Source of the DNA: Allobosea sp. AAP35
GTDB taxonomy: Bacteria > Pseudomonadota > Alphaproteobacteria > Rhizobiales > Beijerinckiaceae
DNA length: 64,000 nt
Assembly (NCBI RefSeq): GCF_001295925.1
Contig: NZ_LJHQ01000011.1
Span: 82,424 to 146,423, forward strand
Direction of reading: 5' to 3'
The notes beneath the pieces were generated by a model. That model had not been told where the DNA came from, did no database searches, and worked only from the letters and a program-made list of their open reading frames with translations. Shown piece by piece: positions 51,927 to 61,421 of the stretch. The position numbers and the translations under genes are program-made. Positions within the stretch are counted from its first letter, which is position 1. Every line of letters starts with the position of its first letter.

Positions 51927-52966
51927 CAGAAGGCCCTCCGGTTGCGCAGGATCAGCCAGATGAAGAAGGGCACGCCGATCAGCGAGGTGACGATGCCGAT
52001 CGGTACGATCGCGCCCGGCAGGACGGTCTTGCTGGCGATCGAGGACAGCGAGAGCAGGAGCGCGCCAAATAGCGCCGAGGCCGGCAGGAAGCTGCGCTGG
52101 TCCTCGCCGACCAGCATGCGGGCGACATGCGGCGCCACCAGCCCGACGAACCCGATCGTCCCGACGAAGGCGACAGCGATGCCGGTGAGCGCCGAGATCA
52201 GCACGAAGGAGCGCCGGCGCAGGCGTTTCACATCGACGCCCAGTCCGCGCGCCCGCTCGTCGCCGAGCTTCAGCGCGGTGAGCCGCCAGACATCGGCGAC
52301 CAGCACGGGGATGCAGGCCACGAGCACCGCCGTGATGATCCAGAGCTTGCTCCAGCTCGCCTTCTGCAGTGAGCCGAACAGCCAGAACACGATCTGCTGC
52401 AAGGCCTCGGGCGAGGCGATAAACTGCAGCAGCGCCAGCAGCGCCTGGAACAGGAAGAGCAAGGCGATGCCCGCCAGAACCAGCATCTCGGGCGAGGACT
52501 CGCGCGCCTGGCCGATGCCGTAGACACCGGCGCAGGCGATGCCGGCGAAGAGGAAGGCCATCAGCGGGATGCCCCAGGCCTCGGGCACGGGCATGGCGAC
52601 GCCCAGCACGATGACGAGAGCCGCCCCGAAGCCCGCACCCGCCGAGACGCCGAGCGTGTAGCTCGAGGCGAGGGGGTTGTTCAGGATCGTCTGCATGATC
52701 GCGCCCGAAAGACCCAGCGCCGCGCCGACGACGAGCGCGACGAACGCGATCGGCAGCCGGATCGACCAGATGATGGCATCGACCGTCCGGTCCTGCGCCA
52801 AGCCGAAGACGGAGCGCGCCACGGCGCCCACCGGCAGGAAGGCCGGCCCGGTCGCGACATCCAGCACCAGGCTGACCAGAATGGCGGCGGAGCCGATGGC
52901 GAGCACCGCTGCACGGCGCGCGCCCATCGCGGCATAGGTCGCGGCGAGGCTGGGCGCCAGGCTCAT
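51923..52966 (-). CDS. FecCD-type ABC transporter permease
   Basis: A 347-residue inner-membrane permease with about ten helices. Family segments include SIRLPIAFVALVVGAALGLSGAIMQ near residue 67, NNPLASSYTLGVSAGAGFGA near 95, and VGTIGFVGLVAPHVAR near residue 275. It imports iron-siderophore, cobalamin or haem-type chelates. Start and stop overlap the neighbours by 4 bases each (ATGA), giving a tightly coupled SBP-permease-ATPase unit. Confidence 0.93.
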   Translation of the reverse strand: MSLAPSLAATYAAMGARRAAVLAIGSAAILVSLVLDVATGPAFLPVGAVARSVFGLAQDRTVDAIIWSIRLPIAFVALVVGAALGLSGAIMQTILNNPLASSYTLGVSAGAGFGAALVIVLGVAMPVPEAWGIPLMAFLFAGIACAGVYGIGQARESSPEMLVLAGIALLFLFQALLALLQFIASPEALQQIVFWLFGSLQKASWSKLWIITAVLVACIPVLVADVWRLTALKLGDERARGLGVDVKRLRRRSFVLISALTGIAVAFVGTIGFVGLVAPHVARMLVGEDQRSFLPASALFGALLLSLSSIASKTVLPGAIVPIGIVTSLIGVPFFIWLILRNRRAFW

Positions 52967-54078
52967 GGCTTCAACGGCAGCATCCAGGTGCCGCTGAAGG
53001 CCACGGGCAGATAGCTTTCGTGGTAATCCCTGAACGACCTGACCGGATCGACATCCGCGAAGGCCTCCGGATAGAGCCGCTTGCCGATATATTGCATCGC
53101 CACGAAGTCGTAGAGCGTGCGGGCGAGGCCGTGCTCGATGGCGTTGATCTCGCCCGCCTTGATCGCCTTGAGATCGGCCCAGCCAGGGCGCTGCGCATAG
53201 GGCATCAGGCTGGCGCGGGTCTCGGTTTCGGAAATGTCGTAACCAGTGCGCACGGCCTTGGGCCGGTTCACCCAGGAGGACGACGCCATCAAGATGATAT
53301 CCGGGTTCTCGGCGATGACGGCTTCCGCATTGAGCGGTCCCCAGGGGCCGGGGATCTTGCCGGCGGCGATGTTCTGCGCGCCCAGCGTGGTGATGATCTT
53401 GCCCCACATCGTGTTGTTGTAGGTGTTGCCGATCGTCTCGGCGCCGGCCTGGCCGAGTTCGACATAGACCTTCTTGGGCTCGGCCCCGGCCGCCTTGGCC
53501 TTTTCGACACGCGCGAGCACATCCTTGTATTGCCGCTCATAAAGGCTCGCGAGCCCTTCGGCGCGCCCTTCCGCTCCCATCACCTTGCCGAGCGCGCGCG
53601 TCGAGGCGAGATGGCGCTCGAGCAGCTGCGCGTTGTAGTCGATGATGACGACGGGGATGCCGGCGGCCTCGATCTGCTGCATCTGGGTGGAGAGCGCCTT
53701 GTGGCCCCACTCCGACATCAGCAGCACGTCCGGCTTCAGGCCGATGACCTTTTCGGCGCTGAAGCTGTTGTCGTCGCTGTGGCCGATGTCGGGCATGGTG
53801 GCGAGGTTGGGGATCACCGCCTTGTAACGGTTGAAGATCACCGGCCGCCAACCCTCCCAGGGCGCGCGTGAGATGCCGACGACCCGGCTCCAGCCGTCGA
53901 CACCGGCGACCGCCGTGAACTCCTCGAAGTTGAAGTTCACCGCGACGCGCTTGACCGGCAGCTCGACCATGACCTTGCGGCCCAGCGCGTCGGTGATCTC
54001 GGTGGGATCGGCGAACGCCGACAGCGAAGTCGCCAACAGCGCGGCGCCGGCCAGGAGGGATTTGAACGAAAGCTGCAT
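52963..54078 (-). CDS. metal-chelate ABC transporter substrate-binding protein (FecB/BtuF fold)
   Basis: A 371-residue periplasmic protein with a signal peptide (LLAGAALLATSLSAFA). It has the class III binding-protein layout: DALGRKVMVELPVKRVAV, then IGLKPDVLLMSEWG, a long connecting helix, and NPDIILMASSSWVN. The ligand is not evident. Its place directly after a PCu(A)C copper chaperone gene suggests copper or a copper chelate instead of ferric siderophore, but this is inference. It overlaps the permease gene by 4 bases. Confidence 0.9.
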   Translation of the reverse strand: MQLSFKSLLAGAALLATSLSAFADPTEITDALGRKVMVELPVKRVAVNFNFEEFTAVAGVDGWSRVVGISRAPWEGWRPVIFNRYKAVIPNLATMPDIGHSDDNSFSAEKVIGLKPDVLLMSEWGHKALSTQMQQIEAAGIPVVIIDYNAQLLERHLASTRALGKVMGAEGRAEGLASLYERQYKDVLARVEKAKAAGAEPKKVYVELGQAGAETIGNTYNNTMWGKIITTLGAQNIAAGKIPGPWGPLNAEAVIAENPDIILMASSSWVNRPKAVRTGYDISETETRASLMPYAQRPGWADLKAIKAGEINAIEHGLARTLYDFVAMQYIGKRLYPEAFADVDPVRSFRDYHESYLPVAFSGTWMLPLKP

Positions 54079-54123
54079 CGTTATGTCCGTTTAATGGAGG
54101 GGCATTCGTCGGCGGGGGAGGGC

Positions 54124-54597
54124 TCAGTGCTTGTGGCCGGGCTCGCGCGCGCCGATGCCCTGGACGGCGAATTCGACCGCGACGGTGCCGGCCTTCTCGA
54201 ACTGCAGCGTGCCCTTGACCGGCTCGCCCTCCCGGACGGGGCGCTTCAGATCCATGAACATGATGTGGTAGCCGCCGGGCTTGAGCTCGGCCTTGTCGGC
54301 GGGCTTCACCACGAGCCCCTCGGGCAGCGGGCGCATCGTCATGATGCCGTCCCTGACGGCCATCTCGTGGATCTCGATGCGGCCGGCGATCTCGGACGAA
54401 ACGCCGACCAGCCGGTCGGGTACGCTGCCGCTATTCTGGATCGTCAAATAGCCGCCGGCGACCTTGGCGCCGGACGGCGTCGCACGCGTCCAGGGATGGT
54501 CGATCTTGAGCGGGCCGACCGTGAAATCATGCGCCAGCGCGACGGCGCTGGTCAGGATCAGCATCGCGGCGGCGAGATAGTGCACGGGCTTATTCAT
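54124..54597 (-). CDS. copper chaperone PCu(A)C
   Basis: A 157-residue periplasmic copper(I) chaperone. The signal peptide (AAAMLILTSAVALA) is followed by a cupredoxin-like domain. The copper site is visible as IHEMAVRDGIMTM near residue 75 and GYHIMFMDL near residue 110. This class delivers copper to the CuA site of cytochrome oxidase or handles periplasmic copper. It lies 45 bp upstream of the importer genes, with a His-containing C-terminal end (GHKH). Confidence 0.92.
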   Translation of the reverse strand: MNKPVHYLAAAMLILTSAVALAHDFTVGPLKIDHPWTRATPSGAKVAGGYLTIQNSGSVPDRLVGVSSEIAGRIEIHEMAVRDGIMTMRPLPEGLVVKPADKAELKPGGYHIMFMDLKRPVREGEPVKGTLQFEKAGTVAVEFAVQGIGAREPGHKH

Positions 54598-54836
54598 GTG
54601 GTTCTCCTGAAATCGAGAGGGGATTTTGGGCGCGCGATCGGCCGCGGTCGGGGCGCGTCCCGCTGTCAGCAGGCGGGCCGCGAACCACGCAAGGCGCGTT
54701 GGCGGATGGAGGGTAACGCGGTGTCCGCGCTGTCAGGCACGGCTGCAGGTGAGAATTGCAGGATCAGCCTGGACCCACCCTGGTCCAGTGGCTTGAGCAA
54801 ACCTGCGGACATCCTCGCGGATGCGCGCCGGCCGGG

Positions 54837-55235
54837 TCAGACCAGGGCGGGTGGGGCGCGGGGATTGGCCGGAGAACGGCCCGCAACATAGCCCTGCGGC
54901 GCGTCGAGGCGGCGCGCGAAGGCGACGAGATCGACGCTGCGATGGATGACGGGCAGGAAGCCGACCAGCGGCGCAAGCGCGCCGCCATGGGGGAATCCGC
55001 AGCCTGGCATGCAGCAGCTCATCTGGTCATGCTGCACGGTGCCGTGATCCGAACCGCCGCCCAAGGGCATCTCGCCAGGCGCGCAGAGCGTCATCGCCAG
55101 CGTGCGGTCAAGGGTCATCGTGCCGGCCTGGCTGCCCGATGCCAGCCCCGCGAAGACCGCCTGCAGCACGAGCAGATAGGCCGCGACCAGCGCGACCCAA
55201 CGGCTCGATCCTGCGCTGTGGCGAAATGCGGACAA
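54837..55235 (-). CDS. DUF2946 family protein
   Basis: About 132 residues from a TTG at 55235, which has GGGAG 8 bp upstream. One N-terminal helix (WVALVAAYLLVLQAVFAGLA) is followed by a Cys/His/Met-rich region (LCAPGEMPLG; HDQMSCCMPGCGFPHGG). It matches the DUF2946 class, which is usually found next to copper genes including PCu(A)C. It is the first gene of the minus-strand operon with PCu(A)C and the importer, 239 bp upstream. The ATG-based open frame is longer, but the upstream codons are not family-like. Confidence 0.7.
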   Translation of the reverse strand: MSAFRHSAGSSRWVALVAAYLLVLQAVFAGLASGSQAGTMTLDRTLAMTLCAPGEMPLGGGSDHGTVQHDQMSCCMPGCGFPHGGALAPLVGFLPVIHRSVDLVAFARRLDAPQGYVAGRSPANPRAPPALV

Positions 55236-55271
55236 GGACGGTTCTCCCGGAGCGCTTCCTAGCACCGGTGC

Positions 55272-55472
55272 GACATCTGTCAAAGGGTCGGTGACGTCAA
55301 GGCCGACGAGATCGTACCGCCGGGCGCGATCATCGGCCGGCTCGCCTCGACCGGCCGCTCGACGGGCCCGCGTCTGCATTACGAGACCCGGCTTGCGGGC
55401 GAGGCGAGCAACCCGCTGAAATTCATCGAGACCGGCACATGGCTGTCTCAGCCTGCGCTGCCGGCGAGATGA
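55272..55472 (+). pseudogene. peptidase M23 C-terminal remnant
   Basis: The frame encodes GAIIGRLASTGRSTGPRLHY, then ETRLAGEASNPLKFIETGTWL, before a TGA at 55470. This corresponds to the end of an LytM/M23 peptidase, whose usual motif is GRSTGPHLHYE. Here the first zinc-ligand histidine is Arg (GPRLHYE). A stop in the same frame lies at 55260, so only about 66 codons survive, with no start. It is a decayed gene fragment, next to a palindromic repeat at 55498. Confidence 0.7.
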
Positions 55473-55497
55473 GGTGAGGCTTGCCGTCTTAGCTCGG

Positions 55498-55611
55498 AAA
55501 CACAGCGTCATCCCGGGCTTGCCCCGGGATCCATCGTAGAGCGCCGTCGTGTCCTATGATGGATCCCGGATCGGCGCCGCTGCGCGGCTTGTCCGGAATG
55601 ACGCTGTGTTT
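55498..55611. repeat. palindromic intergenic repeat
   Basis: A 114-bp element with perfect 14-bp outer arms AAACACAGCGTCAT / ATGACGCTGTGTTT. Inside it carries CCGGGATCCAT / ATGGATCCCGG and CGCCGCTGCGCGGCTTGTCC, shared with the element at 25821. It lies between the M23 remnant and the glpD stop. Confidence 0.8.
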
Positions 55612-55625
55612 GCGCGTGCAACCCC

Positions 55626-57146
55626 TTAGGTGTTTGCGACCTGCTCCGCCATGAAAGCCTCCAGCGCCTCCTGCTCAGGTACGGAGAGCCGCAAACCGAG
55701 CTTGGTGCGGCGCCAGAGCACGTCCTGCGCCCGCGTCGCCCATTCCGCCCGCGTCAGATAGCGCACCTCGCATTCGTAGAGGTCGGCGCCGAAATGGTGG
55801 CCGAGATCGGCGAGCCCCGTCGCTCCTTGAAGGATCTCGCGCGCCCTCGTGCCATAGGCGCGCACCAGTCGCGTCGCCGTCTGGCGGGCCAGCCAGGGAT
55901 GGGCGGCGGCCAGCGTCTCAACCTGTTCCGCGAAGCCATCGACGGGAAAATCGCCGCCGGGCAGGGTGCCGGTGACGGTCCACCTTGGACGGGTTGCCCA
56001 TGCGGCGTGGGGGCTAAGCTTCTCCAGCGCCGATTCCGCCAGGCGGCGATAGGTCGTGATCTTGCCGCCGAAGACCGAGAGCAGCGGCGCCTGGCCATCG
56101 GGGGCGTCGAGCGTCAGGACATAGTCGCGCGTCGCCTCCTGAGCCTTCGAGGCGCCGTCGTCATAGAGCGGGCGCACGCCGGAATAGGTCCAGACGACGG
56201 AGGCCGGCATCACCGGCTCGCGGAAATACTCGCTGGCCGCGGCGCAGAGATAGTCGATCTCCTCGGGCGTCGCTTTCGCGCCCGCCGGGTCGCCCTGGAA
56301 ATCGTGGTCGGTGGTGCCGATCAAAGTGAAGTCGCGCTCATAGGGGATCGCGAAGATGATGCGCCCGTCGGCGTTCTGGAAAATGTAGCAGCGGTCATGC
56401 GCGTAGAGCCTGGGCACGACGATATGGCTGCCCTGGACCATGCGGACGGCAGCCTTCGTATTCGAGCGCACGATGCCGCCCAGCACATCGCCGACCCATG
56501 GGCCCGCAGCGTTGACCAGCGCCCTCGCCAGCACCGTGCTGCGCGCCCCGTTGTTCTGCGTGGTGATGCGCCAGAAGCCGTTCTCGCGGTCGGCCGCGAC
56601 GACGCGGGTGCGGGTGTGGATCGCGGCGCCCTTCTGCGCGGCATCCATCGCGTTCAGCACGACGAGGCGCGAATCCTCGACCCAGCAATCGGAGTATTCG
56701 AAGGCGGTGGCGCCATTGTCCTTGAGGGGTTGGCCGGCCTCGTTCTTCGACAGGTCGAGCGTGCGTGTCGCCGGCAGCTTCTTGCGGCCGCCGATATGGT
56801 CATAGAGGAACAGGCCGAGCCGCAGCAGCCAGGCCGGGCGCAGGCCCTTGTGATGCGGCAGCACGAAGCGCAGCGGCCAGATGATGTGCGGCGCGGCGGC
56901 CCAGAGCCTTTCGCGCTCCATCAGCGCCTCGCGCACCAGCCTGAACTCGTGATGCTCGAGATAGCGCAGCCCGCCATGGATCAGCTTGGTGGAGGCCGAG
57001 GAGGTGGCGCTGGCGAGGTCGTCCTTCTCGAACAGCACGACGGAGGCACCGCGCCCGGCCGCATCGCGGGCGATGCCGCAGCCATTGATGCCGCCGCCGA
57101 TGACGGCGAGGTCGTAGGTTGTCTCGGTCTCGGTCATGCTGTGCAT
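55626..57146 (-). CDS. glpD: glycerol-3-phosphate dehydrogenase
   Basis: A 506-residue FAD enzyme that oxidises glycerol-3-phosphate to dihydroxyacetone phosphate, passing electrons to quinone at the membrane. FAD motif VIGGGINGCGIARDAAGRG is near residue 15. SSASTKLIHGGLRYLEHHEF is the GlpD-type substrate region. GVRPLYDDG and FGGKITTYRRLAE are family C-terminal signatures. It overlaps the nucleotide-sugar dehydrogenase stop (ATGA at 57146). The second ATG at 57137 is an alternative start. No glpR or glpK is nearby. Confidence 0.92.
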   Translation of the reverse strand: MHSMTETETTYDLAVIGGGINGCGIARDAAGRGASVVLFEKDDLASATSSASTKLIHGGLRYLEHHEFRLVREALMERERLWAAAPHIIWPLRFVLPHHKGLRPAWLLRLGLFLYDHIGGRKKLPATRTLDLSKNEAGQPLKDNGATAFEYSDCWVEDSRLVVLNAMDAAQKGAAIHTRTRVVAADRENGFWRITTQNNGARSTVLARALVNAAGPWVGDVLGGIVRSNTKAAVRMVQGSHIVVPRLYAHDRCYIFQNADGRIIFAIPYERDFTLIGTTDHDFQGDPAGAKATPEEIDYLCAAASEYFREPVMPASVVWTYSGVRPLYDDGASKAQEATRDYVLTLDAPDGQAPLLSVFGGKITTYRRLAESALEKLSPHAAWATRPRWTVTGTLPGGDFPVDGFAEQVETLAAAHPWLARQTATRLVRAYGTRAREILQGATGLADLGHHFGADLYECEVRYLTRAEWATRAQDVLWRRTKLGLRLSVPEQEALEAFMAEQVANT

Positions 57147-58486
57147 CAGGCCTTGAAGATGGTCTCAGCTCTCAACCCGTGGCGGGCGCAGGCGTTGCGT
57201 GTATCGACGACGAGTTTCGCAGATGCGACGATCAGCGCGTAATCGACGTCGTCATGGTCGGTGGCGATCAGCACGGCGTCGAAGCCGGCGATCGATTCCG
57301 CCGTCAGCGGCGTGCTGGCGCGCGCCGCGAGCGCCCCATGCCTGCGGCTCTTGCGGATCGCCGGGATGTGGGGGTCGTGATAGGCGGCCTGCGCGCCACG
57401 GGCTTCGATCAGCTCGATCAGCTTGAGGGCCGGGCTCTCGCGCATGTCCTCGACATTCTTCTTGTAGGCGAGGCCCAGCACCAGAATGCGGGCGCCACTG
57501 AAGCTGCGCCCGAGCTGGCGATCGACCAGTTCCGCCAGCCGATCGACGACGCGATAGGGCATCTCGGTATTGATCTGGCCTGCGAGCTCGATGAAGCGCG
57601 TGGCGATGTCGAATTCGCGCGCCTTCCAGGTCAGGTAGAACGGGTCGATCGGGATGCAGTGTCCGCCCAGTCCGGGGCCCGGATAGAAGGGCATGAAGCC
57701 GAAGGGCTTGGTCTTGGCAGCGTCGATCACCTCCCAGATGTCGATGCCCATCGCGGCGTAGACCTGCTTCAGCTCGTTGACGAGGGCGATGTTGACGGCG
57801 CGGAAGATGTTTTCGGTGAGCTTCACCGCCTCGGCGGTGGCGGTAGAGGACACCGGCACGGTCTGGACGACGAGGGCTGAATAGAGCGCGTCCGCCATGG
57901 CGAGTGCGTCGAGGCCGTCGCCGCCGACGACTTTCGGAATGTCGGAGGTGCCAAACTGGGCGTTGCCGGGGTCCTCGCGCTCGGGCGAATAGGCGAGGAA
58001 GAAATCCTGGCCGCTTTTCAGCCCCGTCGCCTGTTCGAGGATCGGCCGCATCAGCTCGTCGGTCGTGCCGGGATAGGTGGTGGATTCGAGCACGACGAGC
58101 TGGCCCGGATGGAGCCGTTTTGCGATCTCCCTCGTGGTGTTCTCGACATAGGAGAGATCGGGTTCACGGAAGCGCGAGAGAGGCGTCGGCACGCAGATCA
58201 GCAGGGCATCGGGCTCGGCCATCCGGTCGAAATCGGTCGTGGCCTCGAAGCGGCCCTGCGCCAGCCCGTCGATGATCAGCTCCATCGGGATGTGCTTGAT
58301 CGTCTCGCGGCCGGCGTTGATCAGGTCGACCCGGGGCTGATCGACGTCGAAGCCGATCACCCTGAAGCCCTGCCGCAACGCCGCCAGCGCCAGCGGAATG
58401 CCGACATAGCCGAGCCCGACCACGCCGATCACGATGGAGCGGTCGGCCACTGCCGCCACAAACCGATGAGCCTGCGTGCCCTCCAT
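57146..58486 (-). CDS. nucleotide sugar dehydrogenase (UDP-sugar 6-dehydrogenase type)
   Basis: A 446-residue NAD-dependent four-electron dehydrogenase. The Rossmann start [20 protein letters not shown] is near residue 21. [12 protein letters not shown] follows near residue 135, and the catalytic Cys lies in [18 protein letters not shown] near residue 270. [11 protein letters not shown] and a C-terminal nucleotide-binding lobe ([16 protein letters not shown]) are present. It is most like WbpA/UDP-GlcNAc-type dehydrogenases, but UDP-glucose cannot be excluded. It precedes glpD with a 4-base overlap, an unusual pairing. Confidence 0.88.
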   Translation of the reverse strand: MEGTQAHRFVAAVADRSIVIGVVGLGYVGIPLALAALRQGFRVIGFDVDQPRVDLINAGRETIKHIPMELIIDGLAQGRFEATTDFDRMAEPDALLICVPTPLSRFREPDLSYVENTTREIAKRLHPGQLVVLESTTYPGTTDELMRPILEQATGLKSGQDFFLAYSPEREDPGNAQFGTSDIPKVVGGDGLDALAMADALYSALVVQTVPVSSTATAEAVKLTENIFRAVNIALVNELKQVYAAMGIDIWEVIDAAKTKPFGFMPFYPGPGLGGHCIPIDPFYLTWKAREFDIATRFIELAGQINTEMPYRVVDRLAELVDRQLGRSFSGARILVLGLAYKKNVEDMRESPALKLIELIEARGAQAAYHDPHIPAIRKSRRHGALAARASTPLTAESIAGFDAVLIATDHDDVDYALIVASAKLVVDTRNACARHGLRAETIFKA

Positions 58487-58728
58487 CACCCTCACTCCGG
58501 CACGCTGTCGGCCCCGGCGGCACCCTTTGTGACGCGAGGTGCAGGCCGCGTCCGGTCCTTGCCGAGATCACCGATCATGTCAACGCGGCATGCCGTCGGT
58601 CGGCCGACGCCGCTTGCGCGAGAGGCCCGCGCGCGGTCAGATGCCGCCGGCTCGCCTGCGCCACCCTTGCCTTTCGCCCCATCTGTTCGCCCACCGGCCA
58701 CCGCCCATTCCCTGGATCCCTCACTGCC

Positions 58729-60006
58729 ATGACCGTTACCGATATTGCGTCGCGGACCTACAACCACGGCTGGCGGCTCGATCCGATCATCCGAAGCCTG
58801 CTCGATACGGATTTCTACAAGCTCCTGATGCTGCAGATGATCCGGGCCTTCCATCCGGAGGTCTCGGTCACCTTTTCGCTGATCAATCGCTCCCGGCATA
58901 TCCGCCTGGCCGACATCGTCGACGAGGCGGAACTGCGCGCCCAACTCGACCATGCCCGCGATGTGCGCTTCTCGAAGAAGGAGTTGATCTGGCTGGCCGG
59001 CAACTCGTTCTACGGCAAGACGCAGATGTTCTCGCCGGACTTCATCGCCTGGCTCGCCGATTTTCGACTGCCCGATTACGACCTGCGCAAGGTTGACGGC
59101 CAGTACGAACTGCATTTCGACGGGCCGTGGACCCATACCACCATGTGGGAGGTGCCGGCCCTGGCGATCGTCAATGAATTGCGGGCCCGCCAGGTGATGA
59201 AGGGCCAGAAGCGTTTCGCGCTGGATGTGCTCTATGCCCGGGCCAAGGCCAAGATGTGGGACAAGGTCGAGCGGCTGCAGCAGCTGCCCCATCTCAGGCT
59301 TTCGGATTTCGGCACACGGCGGCGGCACGGCCATCTCTGGCAGCGCTGGTGCGTCGAGGCCTTGAAGGAGGGCCTGGGCCCGGCGTTCAGCGGCACATCG
59401 AATGTGCTTCTGGCGATGGACAACGATCTCGAAGCCATCGGCACGAACGCCCATGAACTGCCGATGGTGCTGGCCGCGCTTGCCGGGAGCGACGACGAGC
59501 TGCTGCGCGCGCCCTATCGCGTGCTCGACGAATGGCGCCAGGTCTATGGCGGCAACCTTCTGATCGCGCTGCCCGATGCTTTCGGCACCACTGGTTTCCT
59601 GCGCCATGCACCCGACTGGGTCGCCGACTGGACCGGCTTCCGGCCCGATTCGGCGCCGCCGATCCTCGCCGGCGAGGAGATCATCGCCTGGTGGCGCGAG
59701 CGAGGGCGCGATCCGAGAGAGAAGCTCCTCGTCTTCTCCGACGGGCTGGGCGTCGATGCGATCGAACGGGTCTACCATCATTTCGACGGCAAGGTCCGCA
59801 TGGCCTTCGGCTGGGGCACCGATCTCACCAACGACCTGATCGGCTGTTCGCCGGACGGCTCGCATGCGCTCGACCCGATGTCGCTGGTCTGCAAGGTGAC
59901 GCGCGCCAATGGCCGGCCGGCGGTGAAGCTCTCCGACAATCCCGAGAAGGTCTCGGGCGAAAGCGAAACGGTGGCGCGCTATCGCCGGGTGTTCGAGGCG
60001 GGTTAG
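58729..60006 (+). CDS. pncB: nicotinate phosphoribosyltransferase
   Basis: A 425-residue enzyme of the NAD salvage pathway that makes nicotinate mononucleotide from nicotinate and PRPP, with ATP hydrolysis. [15 protein letters not shown] is near residue 24, TFSLINRS near residue 48, and [12 protein letters not shown] near residue 189 contains the family's conserved substrate and PRPP residues. GTSNVLLA and [15 protein letters not shown] follow. It is divergent from the dehydrogenase gene. Confidence 0.95.
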   Translation: MTVTDIASRTYNHGWRLDPIIRSLLDTDFYKLLMLQMIRAFHPEVSVTFSLINRSRHIRLADIVDEAELRAQLDHARDVRFSKKELIWLAGNSFYGKTQMFSPDFIAWLADFRLPDYDLRKVDGQYELHFDGPWTHTTMWEVPALAIVNELRARQVMKGQKRFALDVLYARAKAKMWDKVERLQQLPHLRLSDFGTRRRHGHLWQRWCVEALKEGLGPAFSGTSNVLLAMDNDLEAIGTNAHELPMVLAALAGSDDELLRAPYRVLDEWRQVYGGNLLIALPDAFGTTGFLRHAPDWVADWTGFRPDSAPPILAGEEIIAWWRERGRDPREKLLVFSDGLGVDAIERVYHHFDGKVRMAFGWGTDLTNDLIGCSPDGSHALDPMSLVCKVTRANGRPAVKLSDNPEKVSGESETVARYRRVFEAG

Positions 60007-60187
60007 CTGACGCAGCTTCCAGCAGCGTCAGCTTCGGAAAAATCGAGGTGCCTCGCAGAGGTGTTACTGGTTTCAACGAGTCCGGTTGAGGGACCGACGC
60101 TTCGAAGCCCTTGCGTCACTCAAGTCTTCCTGCTCTGCTGCAAGCAAGACGCCATGCTAAAAATGGCGCTTTGCAGGGGAGAGAAAC

Positions 60188-61324
60188 ATGAAGTCTGAAA
60201 AGACCATCGGAGAGTCACGCCGAAAATTCCTCAAGACCTCGCTGGTCGCCACCGCCGCGACCGTGGCGGCGCCGGCCATCGCGCAGCAATCAGGTCCGAT
60301 TTCCATGCGCTGGCAGAGCACATGGCCGTCCAAGGACATCTTCCACGAATACGCGCTCGATTTCGCCAAGAAGGTCAACGACATGACCGGCGGCGAGCTG
60401 AAGATCGAGGTGCTGCCGGCCGGCGCGGTCGTGCCCGCCTTCGGCCTGCTCGAGGCGGTGTCGCGGGGCACGCTGGACGGCGGCCATGGCGTGCTCGTCT
60501 ACCATTACGGCAAGCAGACGGCGCTGGCGCTGTGGGGCTCGGGCCCGGCCTATGCGATGGACGCCAACATGCTGCTCGCCTGGCACAAATATGGCGGCGG
60601 CAAGGAGTTGCTGGCCAAGCTCTATGCCTCGATCGGCGCCAATGTGCAGTCCTTCCCCTATGGACCGATGCCGACCCAGCCTTTGGGCTGGTTCAAGAAG
60701 CCGGTCACCAAGCTCGAGGATATGAAGGGGCTGAAATACCGCACCGTCGGCATTTCGATCGACATCTTTACCGGCATGGGCCTGGCCGTGAATGCGCTTC
60801 CCGGCGGCGAGATCGTCTCGGCGATGGATCGCGGCCTGCTCGACGCCGCCGAGTTCAACAATGCCAGCTCCGACCGGATCCTGGGCTTCGCTGACGTCTC
60901 GAAGGTCTGCATGCTGCAGAGCTATCACCAGAACGCCGAGCAGTTCGAGATCATGTTCAACAAGGCCAAATTCGATGCGCTGCCGGATCGGATGAAGGCG
61001 ATCATCACCAATGCGGTCGAAGCAGGCTCGGCCGAAATGTCGTGGAAGGCGATCGATCGCTACTCGCAGGACTATGTCGAGCTGCAGAGCAAGGACAAGG
61101 TGCGCTTCTACAAGACCCCCGATGCGATCCTGAAGCGCCAGCTCGAGCTCTATGACGAGGTGGCGAAGAAGAAGGCGGCGGAGAATCCGCTCTTCGCCGA
61201 AATCCTGCAGTCGCAGCTTGCCTTCGCCAAGCGCGCGACGCGCTGGGAGCAGGACACGGTGGTCAATCGCAAGATGGCGTTCGACCATTACTGGGGTCCC
61301 AACGGGGTGGCCGCCAAGCTCTGA
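60188..61324 (+). CDS. TRAP transporter substrate-binding protein (DctP/TakP-like)
   Basis: A 378-residue periplasmic binding protein with a Tat signal (SRRKFLKTSLVATAATVA). The DctP-type fold includes MRWQSTWPSKDIFHEYALDFAKK and GGELKIEVLPAGAVVPAFG. The substrate-pocket segment FPYGPMPTQPLGWFKKPV is similar to lactate/alpha-keto acid binders, so an organic carboxylate is likely. GGGGAGAG precedes the ATG. The permease genes follow directly. Confidence 0.92.
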   Translation: MKSEKTIGESRRKFLKTSLVATAATVAAPAIAQQSGPISMRWQSTWPSKDIFHEYALDFAKKVNDMTGGELKIEVLPAGAVVPAFGLLEAVSRGTLDGGHGVLVYHYGKQTALALWGSGPAYAMDANMLLAWHKYGGGKELLAKLYASIGANVQSFPYGPMPTQPLGWFKKPVTKLEDMKGLKYRTVGISIDIFTGMGLAVNALPGGEIVSAMDRGLLDAAEFNNASSDRILGFADVSKVCMLQSYHQNAEQFEIMFNKAKFDALPDRMKAIITNAVEAGSAEMSWKAIDRYSQDYVELQSKDKVRFYKTPDAILKRQLELYDEVAKKKAAENPLFAEILQSQLAFAKRATRWEQDTVVNRKMAFDHYWGPNGVAAKL

Positions 61325-61421
61325 GGTCCGCGCCCCCCTCGAACGACACCGGCCATGGTCCGCACCCTCGTGCGGTCCATGGCGCCTGCCTGCGATATGA
61401 GCCTGCCTGCGAGGTGAGGGA

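Noticed and set aside
60006..60032. Hairpin GCTGACGC / GCGTCAGC after pncB as a terminator
   Set aside because: The arms are only 8 bp with an 11-nt loop and there is no T-run, so a rho-independent terminator cannot be claimed.
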